Virus record (IMG/VR): IMGVR_UViG_3300021197_000820
Coordinates: 1 to 25,967 of that record
Length of the DNA stretch: 25,967 bases
DNA from: a virus
Strand: one strand, 5' to 3'
A program made the translations under genes and the position numbers. A model generated the notes under the pieces. It did no database searches and was not told the origin of the DNA. It saw nothing but the letters and a program-made list of their open reading frames with translations. Shown here one piece after another: positions 11,886 to 20,730 of this stretch (the first letter of the stretch is position 1; each line of letters starts with the position of its first letter).

Positions 11886-14135
11886 TTATCTGATATTAGG
11901 ATTGACAGTGACGCGGCGCGTGTCACCGATTTCACTTTGTCCAGCAGCGCTAAACAACCCACCAGTCAAACCAGGGGGAATGCTCCGCTGATCAATGCCA
12001 CCCGATGCCATCACTTGCGCCCTGCCAGCCCTGTATGTGCTGACAGGTAATGCGATCAATCTGTTTGCGATAGCGGCAAGCTGTGGCCCAAAGGTTTGTT
12101 CCATGTTGCGAATGATTGGGGCGGCGCTGCCACTAAAGTTCTTTGCGCCAGGGACTGCCGTTGTGGCCAACTCTGCTACATTTGCAAACTGATTAAGTAG
12201 TGCTTGGTCTTCTTTGGTGAAAAGTGCGTTGAACAGTTCTGGCGTCCGGCGCTTCAAATTGGTCAGCGCTGTTTTGAAACCAGCACCAGAAAACGTTTTT
12301 ACACCAGCCTCACCAGCAGCAGACTTTTCAGCTTGCTCCACAATCCTCAAGAATGCGCCTTGCTTTAGCTTGTTAAAAGCCACGGGGCTAAGTGTTTCAC
12401 GCAGTTTTCTGACCGTGCCTGCTGCACCAGTTTTACCAGCGCCTGACAAAGTGAATAACAGGTTGAATTGCTCACTAGGCTCCAAAGCACTTTCAGGGTC
12501 AGAGATTTTTGCAATAACCGTATCGTCACTGAATTTTTCACGAAACGCTTTGTTTGCACGCCTTGCCTTCAGCCACGGTGTGAAAGCATCAGCGTTCCCT
12601 GTTGTTGCCAAATCGTCTAGCAGACGATCAACAAAACTATCATATTCTTTGATGACTGCTTTGACAGCGGCGTTTTGTGCGCCGTCGTTTGTGCGGGACA
12701 ACTGGGTTGTTCTTTGCCGCCATGCTTCAAGATCATTAACACTAAGCGTTTTTTTGTTTGTTATTTTTTGAAGGTCTTTGACAGCGCTCGCCGCGTTTGG
12801 GAAATTTTGCAAGTCAAACCCTGCTTCATAAACATCGTCGCTTATCGTTGCGATTTGTTGCCTGACAGCGCTTGGGTCTAAAGCAACGGTTCTGCCACGC
12901 CCTCTTGCCACTTTGTAAAGGCGGTCAACTCTACGTTTGGCTGCTACAAACTTTGCTGACAGTTCGCCGCCCACATCAATCATGGCGTCCGTTGGGCTGG
13001 TAACAGCCGTGCCGGTTGGCGCTATTTCTTCTGCTATCAACGGCACGTTTTCTGCCAGTTGTTCTTGCTGGCGCACCCTAGTCCCCGACATGATATTTCC
13101 AGCAGTGTCATTTCTGGATAAAATTTCATCTTCAGCAGACTGTGCGGCGCGTGTACGCAGCACATCACCTTGTGTCAGCCGGACAGGTTGCGGCAGAGTT
13201 TCGGCTGCTGCCATGCGTGCAGCCTGCGCCGGATCAGAAGCCGTTTGAGCAAGTTGATTGAATTGTTGCAGAAAGGCGGGTGTCACCTCATCAGGGTCTA
13301 AGCCTGCATTAGTAAGGGCTTTGCGTCCTCTTTTAGTGACGCCGGTTGCTGTTACAAATTCTTTATTTGCAATGAATTTACGCAGAAACGGGGACAGCAG
13401 TTGACCAGCAAGTTCACCGCCAACACCAAACACACTGGCAATTAGCGCAGATTGAGGGTCAACGCCCCGCACTGAACCAGCCTGTCCAGCGGCTAAATCT
13501 TGCGCTACTGACCCAGCACCAGCGCCAGCACCTGTGCCGACAACTTGCCCAGACTTACCACCAAATTTTTTGCCTAACTTACCACCAAGCCTTGCAAAAT
13601 ATATTTCAGTTAATGCAGTGGTCATAAAATCATCAAGGTCTTGGGGGCTTGCACCTGGCTTATTCAAATAGTACTCACCAGCCGTTATGTTAAACCGTTT
13701 GGCAAAGCTGTCATCCAAGGTGACATATGAGTTGCCGAACTTATCCAAGTTGGCTGGGACGTTTCCAAATATTTGCCGAAATATATCTGTCTTTCGTAGA
13801 TCATCACGGCCTAGTGATAGCCTTGTGCCTACCTGACCACTGCCTGGGATTATCGCCGTCCTTAAACTAGCCGGTATTTCTGGCATGTCAGGGAACTCTG
13901 TCGTTGCTTCACCTGTAACAATGTTTTTTGCGCCCTTCCCGACAGACGCCAAAAATTCAGTGGCAACAGTAGCCATGTCACCGATCACAGTGTCTTGAGT
14001 TGGTATCGTCCCGCGTTTAACAAGTTCATCAAACTTGGCTTGTTTAGTCGGCTCCAAGGTGCCTGCATATCCCGCCTTTAAAGTTTCAGGTGGAATGTCA
14101 ACAGGTTGCGGTAAAATTTGGGTTTGTTCAGCCAT
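11886..14135 (-). CDS. large internal virion / DNA-ejection protein
   Basis: This is a 749-aa, mostly helical protein without a signal peptide. A Gly/Ala-rich segment at about 180-215 with GxxxG spacing ('GQVVGTGAGAGAGSVAQDLA') could insert in a membrane. Position (last of three structural genes before lysis) and composition match the internal ejection proteins of P22-like and marine podoviruses, which leave the virion and form a channel for DNA entry. There is no obvious transglycosylase motif. It is AT-richer than the genes around it. Family-level assignment is by context. Confidence 0.7.
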   Translation of the reverse strand: MAEQTQILPQPVDIPPETLKAGYAGTLEPTKQAKFDELVKRGTIPTQDTVIGDMATVATEFLASVGKGAKNIVTGEATTEFPDMPEIPASLRTAIIPGSGQVGTRLSLGRDDLRKTDIFRQIFGNVPANLDKFGNSYVTLDDSFAKRFNITAGEYYLNKPGASPQDLDDFMTTALTEIYFARLGGKLGKKFGGKSGQVVGTGAGAGAGSVAQDLAAGQAGSVRGVDPQSALIASVFGVGGELAGQLLSPFLRKFIANKEFVTATGVTKRGRKALTNAGLDPDEVTPAFLQQFNQLAQTASDPAQAARMAAAETLPQPVRLTQGDVLRTRAAQSAEDEILSRNDTAGNIMSGTRVRQQEQLAENVPLIAEEIAPTGTAVTSPTDAMIDVGGELSAKFVAAKRRVDRLYKVARGRGRTVALDPSAVRQQIATISDDVYEAGFDLQNFPNAASAVKDLQKITNKKTLSVNDLEAWRQRTTQLSRTNDGAQNAAVKAVIKEYDSFVDRLLDDLATTGNADAFTPWLKARRANKAFREKFSDDTVIAKISDPESALEPSEQFNLLFTLSGAGKTGAAGTVRKLRETLSPVAFNKLKQGAFLRIVEQAEKSAAGEAGVKTFSGAGFKTALTNLKRRTPELFNALFTKEDQALLNQFANVAELATTAVPGAKNFSGSAAPIIRNMEQTFGPQLAAIANRLIALPVSTYRAGRAQVMASGGIDQRSIPPGLTGGLFSAAGQSEIGDTRRVTVNPNIR

Positions 14136-15277
14136 TAAAACAGCCCCCCTAGTAAGTCTGCGTCACTAGCATTAGCTATAGCTGGATCAGCGCTACTACC
14201 GCCTGGGGTCACTATTGTTTGGCCAGGTACGATCTCAGTCTTGTTTTCGCTGCCGTTACTAACGCTTGCCACTTGGTCAGTCGGGTTGAATATAAGGTTG
14301 TAGTAAGAGAAAGTATTTTGTGGCGTGAAACCAAGTTCAGTTATGTACGGAGTTGCATCGTTCACCGATGTCTGAAGCGCGGTGCGCCTCTGATTTACCA
14401 GTCCACGCATGACACTTAGAATTTCTTTTCTAGCGTCATCACCTAAAACACCGCCCCTAAATGCTTTAAATACTTGGGTCGTAAATTGATCGCTATACGA
14501 TTGTGCTGTCTGGGACATTTGCGCTTCACCGTCTGTCACTTTGCCGCCAGGGTCGAGTGTAGTGAAAAAGTTGTATATCAATGCTGTGTCTGACCCACCA
14601 GACGGGTTGGCAACAAAGTCTTGAGCATTTTTAAACGCAACGTCAGATTCAAACAACTTGGCTTCTTCTTTTTTAACCGACTTTACAAAACTATCGCGCA
14701 AAGTACGGGCCGCACTGCCGCCTGGTCTTACAACTTGCTGACCGTCTTCGGTGAACATAAATCCAGTGTCAGGATTCGGGAGGCTGCCGGTCTGATAACC
14801 AGATGCAAAAAGATTGCTTTGTTCTGGGCTACCTGGGACTGCTGATGTCACATCGCGGGTTTTCGGGTTCACCATTTGGACTGGTGCTGGCGGCGTCCTT
14901 CCGGCTCTTGTCGCCTCTGCACTTAAAAGCGCTGGCAAAGCAAGCTCTGGAAATTCTGGGGCAATGCCTGCGATTGCTGGGAACGCTTCTACGTTGGAAT
15001 TTGCTAGGGCACTGTCTAATCTTGTCCGATAATCTGTCTCACGCTCAACTTGTGCATCACCAGCCTTGCGCTGTAGATACGCGCCGACCAGTGCGCTAGA
15101 CAGCCTTCCAAGCCCTTGCAGGGGCGTCCTGACCGGCGCAGTGCTTGCACCCTGCCCCATCAGCGCTTGGCCCAGGATGCGGCGCGGGTCGGACTGGAAA
15201 GCCTGATTAAGCTGCTGGAACCGCATTGACGGCTGACGGCCAGCCTGTGTCAGACCGTGAAACGGAGTATGTACCAT
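14135..15277 (-). CDS. internal virion protein
   Basis: This 380-aa protein is hydrophilic and helical at the start ('FQQLNQAFQSDPRRILGQAL'), then contains a Pro/Gly-rich middle and a helical central domain ('TQVFKAFRGGVLG', 'VMRGLVNQRRTALQTSV'). No catalytic motif is seen. The ATG directly follows the upstream gene's stop, with a G-rich ribosome site. Position between two ejection-type genes suggests a second or third ejection component. Its sequence is not one I recognise. Confidence 0.6.
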   Translation of the reverse strand: MVHTPFHGLTQAGRQPSMRFQQLNQAFQSDPRRILGQALMGQGASTAPVRTPLQGLGRLSSALVGAYLQRKAGDAQVERETDYRTRLDSALANSNVEAFPAIAGIAPEFPELALPALLSAEATRAGRTPPAPVQMVNPKTRDVTSAVPGSPEQSNLFASGYQTGSLPNPDTGFMFTEDGQQVVRPGGSAARTLRDSFVKSVKKEEAKLFESDVAFKNAQDFVANPSGGSDTALIYNFFTTLDPGGKVTDGEAQMSQTAQSYSDQFTTQVFKAFRGGVLGDDARKEILSVMRGLVNQRRTALQTSVNDATPYITELGFTPQNTFSYYNLIFNPTDQVASVSNGSENKTEIVPGQTIVTPGGSSADPAIANASDADLLGGLF

Positions 15278-16462
15278 TTATGCAACCCCCCCTCTAAGCA
15301 GATAGGCTGAACCAAGATTGCCAGCCAATCCGAAAAGCCCGCCAAGGTCTGCTGATCGCGCGGCTTGAGCCTGATTAAAGGCGTTCTGCTGTGCAGCCAT
15401 CTGTGCGCCAAACGCGCCCTGCGTATCAATGCCGCCAGGTGCAAAGAAACTGCCCTGCTGTATTTGTGGGCCACCCAGCAGCGCTGCCAGTTCGTTAAAG
15501 TTTTGGCCGCGTAGGGCATTGCGTTCTGCAATATCTCGACTGCGTGCCTGGTTAGCGATTTGGTTAGACAGCAGTTGATTGGCCACAGTGTCTTGGCGTG
15601 AAGCGTTGGCAAGCTGTGCATTTGCTGCCGCCTGGCTAAATCCTTGGCCTTGTGCCGCCAGCCCAAACTCACCACCAGCCGCACGCTCACCAAACTGCTG
15701 CGCCCTGATGTTGCGTGCTTGGTTGACCAGCCGGTCAGATTCCTGCCCCGCTGTCAGTGTGGCCTGCTGTGCCAGCCGTCCTAGCTGTTCACCTTGCTGG
15801 CTCTCCAAGCGGTTCACAGCATCGTTGTAGCCCTGTGACGTGATGGGGATGCCACGGTCAGCCAGGTTCTGTTCAAGCGCCTCACGCTGCTGCGTAAACT
15901 CTGGCTGCAACAGCCCTAGCTGCCGGTTAAACAGTGTTTGCTCAATGTTGCTGCGAAACGCCTCTGGATCGCTCTGTAGGGCCGTCAGACCCTCAGTGTT
16001 GATGCTGGTGGGCATAGGCGTGGTTGTGCTGATCTGGCTTTGAAATGCAGGCAGGCCGGTGGTCGGGTCAATGTCCTGTGACTGCTGAACGCCAGCCAGT
16101 GTCGGGGCTGTTCTAAACGGGTTTTGGAAATCAGGATCGTCAGCAAAAATTGGCGATCCATCAGCGTTCTGACCAACCACTTGTCGGCCTGTGACACGGT
16201 TGAATGCCAGATTGCCCAGCCCCAGCCCAGTGCCTTCAGTGGCCGCACGCATCTGCGCCTGAAATGGCGTTTCCTGCGTGAAAGCTGCGGCCATACCATC
16301 TTCTGGTACTGCGCCCTGCACAAACTGACCTTGGTCGCCTACGGAGCCAAACAGCAGATTGCCATAGGGCGTGAACTGATTGATTCTGTTCGCGTTTGCC
16401 TGGGCGTTAATCAGTTCGTTTGGATTAGGAACTGGTGGTGGTGAAGGCGCTGACTTGCCCAT
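15278..16462 (-). CDS. Gln/Asn/Ala-rich ejection-type virion protein
   Basis: This is a 394-aa protein opening with 'MGKSAPSPPPVPNPNELINA', a start shared by many podophage internal virion proteins as I recall them. It then has 'NRINQFTPYGNLLFG' and a long Gln/Ala-rich helical region (about 150-360) and ends in a Gly-rich hydrophobic patch ('LGGLFGLAGNLGSAYLL') that could be membrane active. It is likely the first of three ejection proteins. It overlaps the acetyltransferase gene by 38 nt. Confidence 0.7.
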   Translation of the reverse strand: MGKSAPSPPPVPNPNELINAQANANRINQFTPYGNLLFGSVGDQGQFVQGAVPEDGMAAAFTQETPFQAQMRAATEGTGLGLGNLAFNRVTGRQVVGQNADGSPIFADDPDFQNPFRTAPTLAGVQQSQDIDPTTGLPAFQSQISTTTPMPTSINTEGLTALQSDPEAFRSNIEQTLFNRQLGLLQPEFTQQREALEQNLADRGIPITSQGYNDAVNRLESQQGEQLGRLAQQATLTAGQESDRLVNQARNIRAQQFGERAAGGEFGLAAQGQGFSQAAANAQLANASRQDTVANQLLSNQIANQARSRDIAERNALRGQNFNELAALLGGPQIQQGSFFAPGGIDTQGAFGAQMAAQQNAFNQAQAARSADLGGLFGLAGNLGSAYLLRGGVA

Positions 16463-16877
16463 TACTTTGACCCTTTATCCATTTACATTCGTCCTTCAAC
16501 ATTCCCCACAAGATGCCATCATCTGGCCCATGCAGATTCCGCAGCCTGCCCTCTTGCACAAAGCCAAGCTGCCTATTCATTTTCATTGCCTTGGCGTTTG
16601 CCTCATTGCACTGCACCAGCAGCCTGTGCGCCCCAACTTGCGTAAATGGGTAGGCAAACAATGTGTGCAGGACAGACCGAGTGGCCCAGCGCCGGGAGGA
16701 AGCAGCCAGGGACGCCTCGATCTGCCCTTCTCGTAAGTCATGGTAAATCGCGGCGCAGATGATCTGATTGTCACGCTGCACGCCAATCGCCACGCTTGGC
16801 CCAAACTGGTCAATGCCGATGCGTTTTGCCGCCCATGATTTCAAATAGTCGTCTGCACCGAAAATGATGCGGTTCAA
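16425..16877 (-). CDS. GNAT-family N-acetyltransferase
   Basis: This is a 150-aa protein with a GNAT pattern: beta strands 'SVAIGVQRDNQIICAAIYHD', an acceptor region and 'VGAHRLLVQCNEANAKAMKM' followed by 'NRQLGFVQEGRLRN' (about 104-117), the typical C-terminal acetyl-CoA/GNAT motif. Such genes sit in the structural operons of several podophages; the substrate is unknown and could be a virion protein or a host target. The frame opens with TTG at 16877, overlapping the upstream stop; no ATG is available nearby, so the TTG is probable. Confidence 0.85.
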   Translation of the reverse strand: MNRIIFGADDYLKSWAAKRIGIDQFGPSVAIGVQRDNQIICAAIYHDLREGQIEASLAASSRRWATRSVLHTLFAYPFTQVGAHRLLVQCNEANAKAMKMNRQLGFVQEGRLRNLHGPDDGILWGMLKDECKWIKGQSNGQVSAFTTTSS

Positions 16878-17578
16878 TTTTGGCTGTCCCTGATGCCTTT
16901 TAACGTCTCGTAAATGTCAGGCGGTGGTGGGCTATCTACGTTCCACTGACACAAATACTCGCGTGGCCGAAACTCACGCGGCGAGAACATCAGTGTTTCT
17001 TGTGTATTGTGAGCGCCCCTGTAGACGCACGCTGTAATGTCCAAGTCTACCTTCATGCACTTTACCAATCGGCACACCGTCAGATCATTCGCCCAGTCGT
17101 CAGCCTTTGCCGTATGCGCTTTGAGAAGAAGAATGAAAGCTGTCAGCGCTGCCATTCCAACAGCAGCGACCAGCACCCAAGCCACAATCTCTACAAATTT
17201 GCGGCGGCGCTCTCTTTGACGATACAGCGTTTCCTTGCGCCGCTTTCTAATCTGCCCTTCCATATGCACCAGCTCGTCCCATTTGGACTTGCCCATTGTC
17301 AGCGATATCCACTGCTGCAATTCGTAACGCATTTGCTGCGCCTTCTGCTTGTTTGCGAAAGCAGTCATCGCTTCCTGTTCGACAGACTGGCCGGAGAACA
17401 ATTTTTTGAAAATGGGTGGATGACGAGATTCCTTTTCCAGCATGTCGAGGTCACTCAGTGCGCCCATCCAGCGCCCCAAATCGGATGCCATGCTTTCAAT
17501 ATCACGCCCGATACTGATGCCCTTTTTGACTGCGTTAAACGCAGCCGTGGCTGTGGCCATTGCGGATATCGGGTCCAT
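16874..17578 (-). CDS. coiled-coil membrane protein of the structural operon
   Basis: This 234-aa protein begins 'MDPISAMATATAAFNAVKKG' and continues through a helical, coiled-coil-like region to a basic stretch ('RKRRKETLYRQRERRRKF', about 115-132) and one membrane helix ('IVAWVLVAAVGMAALTAFIL'). A Cys-containing domain of about 80 residues follows, presumably on the other side of the membrane. The N-terminal pattern matches proteins of cyano- and pelagipodoviruses; function unknown. The start at 17578 overlaps the upstream stop as TGATG; the longer frame is rejected. Confidence 0.75.
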   Translation of the reverse strand: MDPISAMATATAAFNAVKKGISIGRDIESMASDLGRWMGALSDLDMLEKESRHPPIFKKLFSGQSVEQEAMTAFANKQKAQQMRYELQQWISLTMGKSKWDELVHMEGQIRKRRKETLYRQRERRRKFVEIVAWVLVAAVGMAALTAFILLLKAHTAKADDWANDLTVCRLVKCMKVDLDITACVYRGAHNTQETLMFSPREFRPREYLCQWNVDSPPPPDIYETLKGIRDSQN

Positions 17579-17802
17579 CAATACAGCCTTTCGTTGGTGC
17601 CTTCCTGTATCTCTAAGGGTAGGCAATACGCCGTGATCTTTTCTGTGCCGGCGCGCGTGTACCCATAGTTTCCGTAAACACGAACCATGCGCGCGGCATA
17701 CCATTGGCAATCGACCAGACTGCGGAAAATCATTTTGTCGGAGTGTAGTTTTTCGTTATCGCCCAAGCCGATGTAGACCATCAGAACAAAGACGGTGATC
17801 AC
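17578..17802 (-). CDS. small protein with N-terminal hydrophobic segment
   Basis: This is a 74-aa protein. It opens with a short hydrophobic run ('MITVFVLMVYIGLG') that could be an export signal or membrane anchor, then a polar domain with two Cys ('DCQWYAARMVRV', 'TAYCLPL'), which suggests a disulphide outside the cytoplasm. It starts with GTG in a GTGA overlap with the upstream stop. No function recognised. Confidence 0.65.
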   Translation of the reverse strand: MITVFVLMVYIGLGDNEKLHSDKMIFRSLVDCQWYAARMVRVYGNYGYTRAGTEKITAYCLPLEIQEGTNERLY

Positions 17803-17969
17803 TGGCCTAAGATGATGCCAATCAGCAGCAGAATTGTTGTGCCAGCAGTGCCGATCATCAGCGTCTCAATACGCTTGATACGCAGGATGGTTTCCTTCCA
17901 CCGCTCAGCGCACACAGCTTCATGCGTGTCCACCTGTGCCTGTACAGATGTGACGGTGGGCTTGCTCAT
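17799..17969 (-). CDS. 56-aa XhlA-like tail-anchored membrane protein
   Basis: The frame encodes 56 residues: a charged helical N-terminal half ('VDTHEAVCAERWKETILRIK') and a C-terminal membrane helix ('LMIGTAGTTILLLIGIILGQ'). The layout resembles XhlA-type phage membrane proteins, which assist holins. Both junctions are ATGA/GTGA overlaps, fixing the ends. It lies away from the lysis cassette, so the role is uncertain. Confidence 0.7.
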   Translation of the reverse strand: MSKPTVTSVQAQVDTHEAVCAERWKETILRIKRIETLMIGTAGTTILLLIGIILGQ

Positions 17970-18238
17970 GACGCAGTGTATCCCTTGCCAGAAGTAATAG
18001 CTGCATTGGTAGCAGTCATGTCTTCGCTGCCCCAGTCATCCTTTGCAACCATCAGTTCGAGGTGTTCGACGTTGCGGTCAACTGTATCCTGCCTATCAGA
18101 TGCAGTCATTGCGCTGTCCTGATTTCCAGCAATAATGTCGTTAATGAGGGCAACGCTTGCACCCATACCGTCATAATCTTCTGCAATTTGGTCTGCGGTG
18201 CGGGAATTTTCTGCCATTTGCTCTGAAGTGAGGGACAT
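17966..18238 (-). CDS. small conserved protein following the tail fibre
   Basis: This 90-aa acidic protein ('SLTSEQMAENSRTADQIAED', then 'DRNVEHLELMVAKDDWGSED') ends in 'TNAAITSGKGYTAS'. I recall proteins of this pattern directly after tail-fibre genes in other marine phages. A fibre-assembly or adaptor role is possible; function is not known. It shares a 1-nt overlap with the fibre gene. Confidence 0.75.
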   Translation of the reverse strand: MSLTSEQMAENSRTADQIAEDYDGMGASVALINDIIAGNQDSAMTASDRQDTVDRNVEHLELMVAKDDWGSEDMTATNAAITSGKGYTAS

Positions 18239-20730
18239 TATTCAGCCTCCAGTGCTGCAACTTTTGTCTCCAGCGTTTCAATGCGGGTCATTGCTTCTTG
18301 CAAGGCTTTGACAGCTTTCATGTAGAGGATGCTGTATTTCACTTGCTTAGTTGTCGTTCCTGTATTAACCGGCTCCCCTTCTGAATCGAGGGTTTGGTCA
18401 TTAACAGTTTCAATTAAATTAGGAGAAATTAATTCAGCTTCTTGTGCAATCAAACCCAGACAGGTTTTAGCGTTATCTCCGTTTTCTGCGACATCGTTTT
18501 TGAACTTAAACTTGCGAACCTGCAAAGATTTGATGTCTTCCCATTGTGAAGAAGCATCAACAATATCTTGCTTCAGTTTAATGTCAGATATTGCTCCATA
18601 ACTGTTGTTTGTATTTGTAACGTTTCCATTCACGTTTACAGCAAAGTTTAAAGTCGTTTCTTTATATACCTGAAAGGTACTGCCAGATGACGTGCTTTTG
18701 CCTTGAATAATATGGTAGCCTTCGTGAGTTCCTCGCCAAATATTATGCCCTCTTGTGGACGAAGAACTTGTATTTATATCTCCAATTCTCCACCCGCCAT
18801 TAGCGCCATTATAGTACATTCGAGCATTACCCTCGCCATCCGACAGCACGATGTATGTGCTGCCTGTGCGTATGTCTAGGCCGTCTTGATTGCCGTTGTA
18901 GCTACCAATGATGGTGTTCTTTGCGCCAGTAGTCATTGCGCTACCAGAAGAACGGCCTAAGAAGGCATTAAAGTCGCCAGTAGTTGCTGCGCCGCCAGCA
19001 TTAGCACCTATAAATGTGTTGTAACTTCCCGTGGTTATTGCATCACCAGCTAATCGACCAAATGCAGAATTCTGAGTTCCGCTGGTATTTTCGAGCAAAG
19101 CAGCGTATCCGACTGCGGTATTGTTCGAACCAGTATTATCCTCAAGTGTCTGTTGCCCCACCGCCACGTTGTCATTGCCGGTCTGATTTGACCTCAGGGC
19201 ATTTTTTCCCACTGCCGTGTTGCTGGCCCCGCTAGTATTAGCGCTAAGTGATTGAGAACCCAAAGAAGAATTGTTATTGCCGGAGGTATTAGCGTCCAGA
19301 CTGTTCCATCCGACAGCCACATTTTCTTGACCGCCCTCGTTCTCACCAAGTGCAGCCTTTCCTACCGCCACATTATATCCACCAGACAACGAACCATCAT
19401 CAAGTGCGCCATCTCCCAAAGCAGTGTTATCTGTGCCTGTCGGGTAGTTGCCGTCCAGCTTGATGGTGCCGCCGTCTACAGACAGATTGCCAGCGATATC
19501 TACAGCACCGTCGATGTCTACAGCATCTAGGTTGGTGGTTCCGTCTACGTCTATGTCACCACTGATATCCAGTGACCCAAAGGAACCAACGCCTGTAGTA
19601 GTGATAGCGCTAGAACCATTATCAATGCTGCCAAAGCCACTGGTAATGCTGCCGCTGTTCAATGCGCCAGTCGTGACTATGTTTGAACTGCCAGCCGCTG
19701 GCGCTGCACCAATATCCGACAACACCTCTGATGTTGCTCTGCTTTCAAGACCGTTTGCCGTGAACCTAGCATACTCATCATCAGCCACTGAACTGCTGTC
19801 AATCTTGACGGCATTCGTATTGCTGATGCCGAATGTTAGACTGGCTTGACCGCCGATATCTGACAGCACTTCTGATGCAGACCGGCCTTCAATGGCCGTG
19901 CCAGCAACCCGCAGGAAATCATCATCTGCCACGCCGCTAGTGAACTTTGGCACGTTGTTGTTAGATATGCCTGTGTCGAGCGTGGCAGTCGCTGTGATCG
20001 CCGTGCCATTCAGCGTCATGGCATCCGCTTCCAGCGTGCCATCAATGTCGGCATCACCGCTGATGTCCAGTGACCCAGCATCAAGTTCGCCGGTCAGCGT
20101 CACGTTGCGGAAACTGGCAATGTCCTTGTTACTATCAACAATGACGGCCTTGGATGCCGCCACAGTGCCTGCTGTAACGCCGTCAATCGCCTCAAGTTCA
20201 GCCTCGCTGATGACAGCGCCTGACCCCAGCGTCAGGTCACCACCGACTGTCAGATTGCCTGCAACAGCCGTTGTGCTGCTGGCCACAGTGCTGTTGGGCG
20301 TGTGTGTGAGGTAGTTGACAAAGCTGCCGCTAATCTTGCTGCCAAGCGTCAGTGTGCCGCCGTCAGCAATGCTGACCTTGTGCTGGTCTGCGTTGTCATC
20401 GCCCTGGTCAGCCTTCAGCACAATGCCAAGCGCTGCGCCCTCTACATTTGCCGCGATCTCAAGGCTGTCATTTGTCGTTTCATCATACTGAATAGTGATG
20501 TCGCTGTTTGTACCAAGGATGATTGTTTTGTTGTCAGGTACAGTCAGACCTTCTGCAAACGGGATTGCCGCTGTGCATGTCTGTGTGCCGTCCTTCAGGA
20601 TGCAAGTGGACAGGCCCGTTGCAAACCCGTCTAGTTCTGTATCAAACTTTGATGCAAGGATTTTGACGCCATTGTCACGATCTGTCGTGCAATCAAAAGT
20701 CCGTGAAAACGTACCGCCGGAAAATGCCAT
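18238..20730 (-). CDS. tail fibre with YadA-head-type repeats and S74 chaperone domain
   Basis: This 830-aa receptor-binding protein has four parts. Residues 1-70: virion-attachment region ('FDTELDGFATGLSTCILKDG'). 70-440: Gly/Asp/Ser-rich beta repeats, including two similar units ending in 'SEVLSDIG'. About 440-610: tandem YadA-head-like repeats ('NTAVGYAALLENTSG', 'NTFIGANAGG'). 715-830: peptidase S74 intramolecular chaperone starting 'SDIKLKQDI' and ending in a coiled coil. S74 domains assist trimer folding and are cleaved off before the first Ser. The region after 19440 is AT-richer than the start of the gene, so the distal half is probably a swapped module. Confidence 0.92.
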   Translation of the reverse strand: MAFSGGTFSRTFDCTTDRDNGVKILASKFDTELDGFATGLSTCILKDGTQTCTAAIPFAEGLTVPDNKTIILGTNSDITIQYDETTNDSLEIAANVEGAALGIVLKADQGDDNADQHKVSIADGGTLTLGSKISGSFVNYLTHTPNSTVASSTTAVAGNLTVGGDLTLGSGAVISEAELEAIDGVTAGTVAASKAVIVDSNKDIASFRNVTLTGELDAGSLDISGDADIDGTLEADAMTLNGTAITATATLDTGISNNNVPKFTSGVADDDFLRVAGTAIEGRSASEVLSDIGGQASLTFGISNTNAVKIDSSSVADDEYARFTANGLESRATSEVLSDIGAAPAAGSSNIVTTGALNSGSITSGFGSIDNGSSAITTTGVGSFGSLDISGDIDVDGTTNLDAVDIDGAVDIAGNLSVDGGTIKLDGNYPTGTDNTALGDGALDDGSLSGGYNVAVGKAALGENEGGQENVAVGWNSLDANTSGNNNSSLGSQSLSANTSGASNTAVGKNALRSNQTGNDNVAVGQQTLEDNTGSNNTAVGYAALLENTSGTQNSAFGRLAGDAITTGSYNTFIGANAGGAATTGDFNAFLGRSSGSAMTTGAKNTIIGSYNGNQDGLDIRTGSTYIVLSDGEGNARMYYNGANGGWRIGDINTSSSSTRGHNIWRGTHEGYHIIQGKSTSSGSTFQVYKETTLNFAVNVNGNVTNTNNSYGAISDIKLKQDIVDASSQWEDIKSLQVRKFKFKNDVAENGDNAKTCLGLIAQEAELISPNLIETVNDQTLDSEGEPVNTGTTTKQVKYSILYMKAVKALQEAMTRIETLETKVAALEAE

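Noticed and set aside
15250-15693. 147-codon minus-strand ORF overlapping two virion genes
   Set aside because: It lies out of phase inside the Gln/Ala-rich gene, has no ribosome site and a biased composition expected of a shadow frame.
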